Shown here: piece by piece, positions 29,555 through 31,635 of the stretch | Position numbering within the stretch: position 1 is the first letter of the stretch | Layout: every line of letters begins with the position of its first letter | Origin: Clostridiales bacterium | GTDB lineage: Bacteria > Bacillota > Clostridia > Lachnospirales > Lachnospiraceae | Direction: 5' to 3' | DNA: 31,635 bases | NCBI GenBank assembly: GCA_003343625.1 | Contig: QAKV01000017.1 | Location: forward strand, 1 to 31,635 | Program-made: the position numbers and the translations under genes | Notes under the pieces: model-generated | Told to the model about the DNA's origin: nothing | Seen by the model: the letters and a program-made list of their open reading frames with translations, nothing else | The model's database searches: none

Positions 29555-30127
29555 ATGAATCACAGAAGAATTGAAACAAACAGACTTATATTGAGAAAAT
29601 TTGAAGAAAACGATATGGAAGCAATATACTTTCTTTTTTCGGATAAAGAGGTAAATACTTTTTTGCCATGGTATCCCGTAAAGGACAGGAATGAAGCTGA
29701 GAATTTTTTTGAAAGGCGGCTAAAAGGCCGGAGGTATTGTTTTGCAATCTGCCTGAAAGACGATGATTATCCTATCGGCTATATACATGCGGAAGAGGAT
29801 GACAGCCATGATTTTGGGTATGCGCTCCGCAGAGAATACTGGCATCGGGGAATTGTCAGCGAGGCGGGGAATGCCGTTATCGAATTGCTAAAGGAAGAAG
29901 GAATCCCTTATATTACAGCGACACATGACAGAAACAATCCCGGAAGCGGGGCTGTTATGAAACGAATCGGCATGAAATATTGTTATTCTTATAAAGAACA
30001 GTGGCAGCCCAAGAACGTTCCGGTGATATTCCGAATGTATCAATTAAACCTTGACGGACAAAAAATGAGGGTCTATCAAAAATACTGGAACTTATATGAT
30101 GAGCATTTCATCGAAACGGATGTTTGA
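29555..30127 (+). CDS. GNAT family N-acetyltransferase
   Basis: This 190-residue acetyltransferase resembles RimJ/RimL-type enzymes that acetylate protein N-termini or small molecules from acetyl-CoA. It has ETNRLILRKFEENDMEAIY, FAICLKDDDYPIGYIHAEE, the acetyl-CoA loop region YALRREYWHRGIVSEAGNA, and RNNPGSGAVMKRIGMKY. The gene is much richer in A and T than its neighbours, so it was probably acquired. The ATG at 29555 places the family N-terminus correctly. Its 3' end overlaps the convergent small frame at 30108 by 20 bases, which suggests that its arrival altered the end of that gene. Confidence 0.88.
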   Translation: MNHRRIETNRLILRKFEENDMEAIYFLFSDKEVNTFLPWYPVKDRNEAENFFERRLKGRRYCFAICLKDDDYPIGYIHAEEDDSHDFGYALRREYWHRGIVSEAGNAVIELLKEEGIPYITATHDRNNPGSGAVMKRIGMKYCYSYKEQWQPKNVPVIFRMYQLNLDGQKMRVYQKYWNLYDEHFIETDV

Positions 30128-30251
30128 AACGATGTATCCTCCCCGGCGCGTCCTGATTCCAGAGCACCAGCTTCAGCCCGGGCCTGCCGGCATCGGTATG
30201 ATCGCTGAAAAAAGCATAAAAGGTCAGACCCGTTTTCTCCCACAACAGCAT
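30108..30251 (-). CDS. Small downstream ORF, possibly a truncated gene
   Basis: This 47-codon frame starts with an ATG one base after the stop codon of the membrane-protein gene at 30253 (TGA-A-ATG), so it can be translated by coupling. It reads MLLWEKTGLTFYAFFSD and then GRPGLKLVLWNQDAPG, which looks like folded-protein sequence rather than chance. I do not recognise it. It overlaps the convergent acetyltransferase by 20 bases and may be the beginning of a longer gene cut by that insertion. Confidence 0.45.
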   Translation of the reverse strand: MLLWEKTGLTFYAFFSDHTDAGRPGLKLVLWNQDAPGRIHRFKHPFR

Positions 30252-30252
30252 T

Positions 30253-30825
30253 TCACACCTCCCGCCGCTCCAGCTCCCGAATCAGGGATTCTTCCTCCTC
30301 ATATCCCTTCACCAACAGCAGCGTCCTCTTTCCCGTGCCGCCGTTCCCGTACTGAACCCGGCAGATCATAGAATAAACGCGCTGTTTTTCCCGAATGCTT
30401 TCCACCTGTAAAATCTCCATTGCGAGCGAGCTCAATAAATAGCCGCTGTCCGCCATCCGCTTTATCTCGTCCAGTCTGTGCTGAATCTTTGCGGAAGCTT
30501 CCGCATAGCCTGACAGGCCGCGCCCATAGCGTACCATGAGCCGGACATCCAGCGCGTACAGCCTGTCCTCTTCGTCCAGAAAAAAGCACAGCGCGTTTCG
30601 GACGGATCTCTGCCCCAGCCTTCTCGCCAGCCAGAACCCCAGAACGGTAACCGCTATACATACGGTCAGAGAAACATAGCGAACGTCCCATCCGAACATC
30701 AGGGGCAGAATGCTGCCCGCCGCGATAAAGGCCAACATCACCGCCACGATCCCCAAAAGCCCTCCCACCGATTCCAATGCGTAACGGTTTTTGTTTTTCG
30801 TTTCCGGCGACATCCAGACTTTCAT
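30253..30825 (-). CDS. Membrane protein of unknown function
   Basis: I do not recognise this protein of about 190 residues. Two hydrophobic segments (GGLLGIVAVMLAFIAAGSILPLMF and SLTVCIAVTVLGFWLA) near the N-terminus form a hairpin anchor. The remaining 120 residues are soluble, charged and helical, and face the cytoplasm by the positive-inside rule. The start at 30825 (MKVWMSPETKNK) has AAGGA nine bases upstream. Starts at 30852 and 30870 are possible, but the latter lies inside the repeat shared with the window start and has no ribosome binding site. It is coupled to the small ORF at 30108. Confidence 0.68.
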   Translation of the reverse strand: MKVWMSPETKNKNRYALESVGGLLGIVAVMLAFIAAGSILPLMFGWDVRYVSLTVCIAVTVLGFWLARRLGQRSVRNALCFFLDEEDRLYALDVRLMVRYGRGLSGYAEASAKIQHRLDEIKRMADSGYLLSSLAMEILQVESIREKQRVYSMICRVQYGNGGTGKRTLLLVKGYEEEESLIRELERREV

Positions 30826-30864
30826 AGGCGCTTTTCCTTCCTGTCCCTCCATCCTGATATCATT

Positions 30865-30895
30865 CTCCATTCCGGAGCGTCACAAATCGCTGTGC
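30865..30895. repeat. Second copy of the repeat at the window start
   Basis: CTCCATTCCGGAGCGTCA (30865-30882) is identical to bases 1-18. The part from CCGGAGCGTCACAAAT on also matches the reverse complement of 72-87, continuing with N-GCT-N-TG. It thus combines both arms of the element at 1-97. The rest of 30896-31031 shows no gene; it may contain the end of the insertion sequence. Confidence 0.6.
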
Positions 30896-31031
30896 GAAAA
30901 ATAAGCTATCAGGCTTCTTTCTAATTTATCATACCGCAGACGGGATTCGCTGGCAAATAAAAAAAGGCACATGAAATTTTCTAAAAATGCATATAACTCC
31001 CCTTACCCCATAAGTCTGATGATGAAATGCC

Positions 31032-31635
31032 TTATGCGGCTGTCGCGATCCTCATCTTTTTATTGTGAAATTTATAGAGATTCTGACCGATAGAAACCAA
31101 AAATACTTCCAGACGGACCGATTCCATCCCTTTTCGTACGATTCGCTTATACCATCGATCATTCTTCATAATGCCGAAGGTTCCTTCCGCCTGGATCGAA
31201 TGGTTCATCCTCAGCAGCGCTCCCTGGATGTCTTGTACCTTGGGAACTTCATATATTTTTCCATTCCATTCTGCTCGCAAAAAATGTAATTGTTGTAGGA
31301 GCCATAACCCGCATCTGCAACAGGATATTTCGGATAGAACCCATAAATCTCTTTGAATTTTTCCATCAGCGGCACAAAACAATCCATGTCGCTGCGGTAT
31401 TGGTTCACATCTACGACTGCTATATATTCATCTGCGACACCGACCTGGACATTATAGGCAGGAAGCAGCTGGTCATTTCCCATATAATCCGTTTTGATAC
31501 GCATAAATGTTGCGGAATGGTCTGTCTTGGAATAGCTGTTCCGCCCTTCTGCGCAGATATGGATTTTCTCCACATATTCTTCCAGCTTTTCCGCATATTC
31601 CATCAGCTTTTCATAATGACGCTGCTGCATCGATT
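31032..31635 (-). pseudogene. IS1182 family transposase, internally deleted and frameshifted
   Basis: The upstream frame (from the window edge to 31211) carries SKTDHSATFMRIKTDYMG, YNVQVGVADEYIAVVDV and PVADAGYGSYNNYIF, which include catalytic Asp regions of IS1182-type DDE transposases. After MEKYMKFPRYK it shifts frame and jumps to GALLRMNHSIQAEGTFGIMK, the C-terminal block with the catalytic Glu, which runs to 31032. About 100 residues usually found between these blocks, including the cysteine-rich part, are missing. The N-terminus lies beyond the window. The element is therefore inactive unless helped in trans, and its ends are not identified. Confidence 0.88.

Overview
The window looks like chromosome from a moderately GC-rich anaerobic member of the Bacillota, class Clostridia. 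The signs are a T-box-regulated, archaeal-type prolyl-tRNA synthetase, DegV fatty-acid-binding proteins, an RNA polymerase recycling helicase (HelD), acetate kinase, a DUF5058 membrane protein, strong AGGAGG ribosome binding sites and sigma-A-like promoters. No rRNA, tRNA or CRISPR array was seen.

Layout. 1-4410: a structured repeat, a DUF5058 membrane protein, a broken degV gene, a Gfo/Idh/MocA oxidoreductase coupled to an AAA ATPase, and a divergent membrane-anchored protein. 4411-10262: a copper region with a P-type ATPase that carries a CopZ-like chaperone fused at its C-terminus behind an intact internal ribosome binding site. A divergent HxlR regulator with a cysteine-rich tail follows, then a DegV protein and a CcdA-TlpA thiol-redox fusion. 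10263-12008: an acquired, partly AT-rich scar with an alpha/beta hydrolase, a receiver domain joined to an unrelated membrane segment, and the tail of a Tn916-type conjugative-element protein. 12028-15552: a HTH regulator with DUF2975, an HD-domain protein, MscL with a zinc ribbon, and acetate kinase.

15554-20566 is the most distinctive locus. A TetR regulator is divergent from a tightly packed operon of membrane-anchored hydrolase, free-standing condensation-domain protein, acyl carrier protein and AMP-forming acyl ligase. Two TetR-type palindromes (GACCATCGGTC and GACCGACGGTC) flank the operon promoter. Together these genes form a minimal carrier-protein assembly line: the ligase would load an acyl or amino acid onto the carrier, the condensation protein would join it to an acceptor, and the hydrolase would release or process the product. 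The product is unknown.

20674-27010: a small unknown protein, HelD, and a carbohydrate ABC transporter (binding lipoprotein plus two permeases, no ATPase). 27086-31635: proS with its T-box, a pyridoxamine-phosphate-oxidase-like protein behind a structured leader, an AT-rich GNAT acetyltransferase, a small membrane-protein operon, and a decayed IS1182-type transposase cut by the window edge.

A 29-nt palindrome with arms like TACGATAGGAAAT occurs three times (4427, 10183, 28571). Each copy directly abuts the T-run of an intrinsic terminator, which suggests a dispersed, terminator-associated repeat family.
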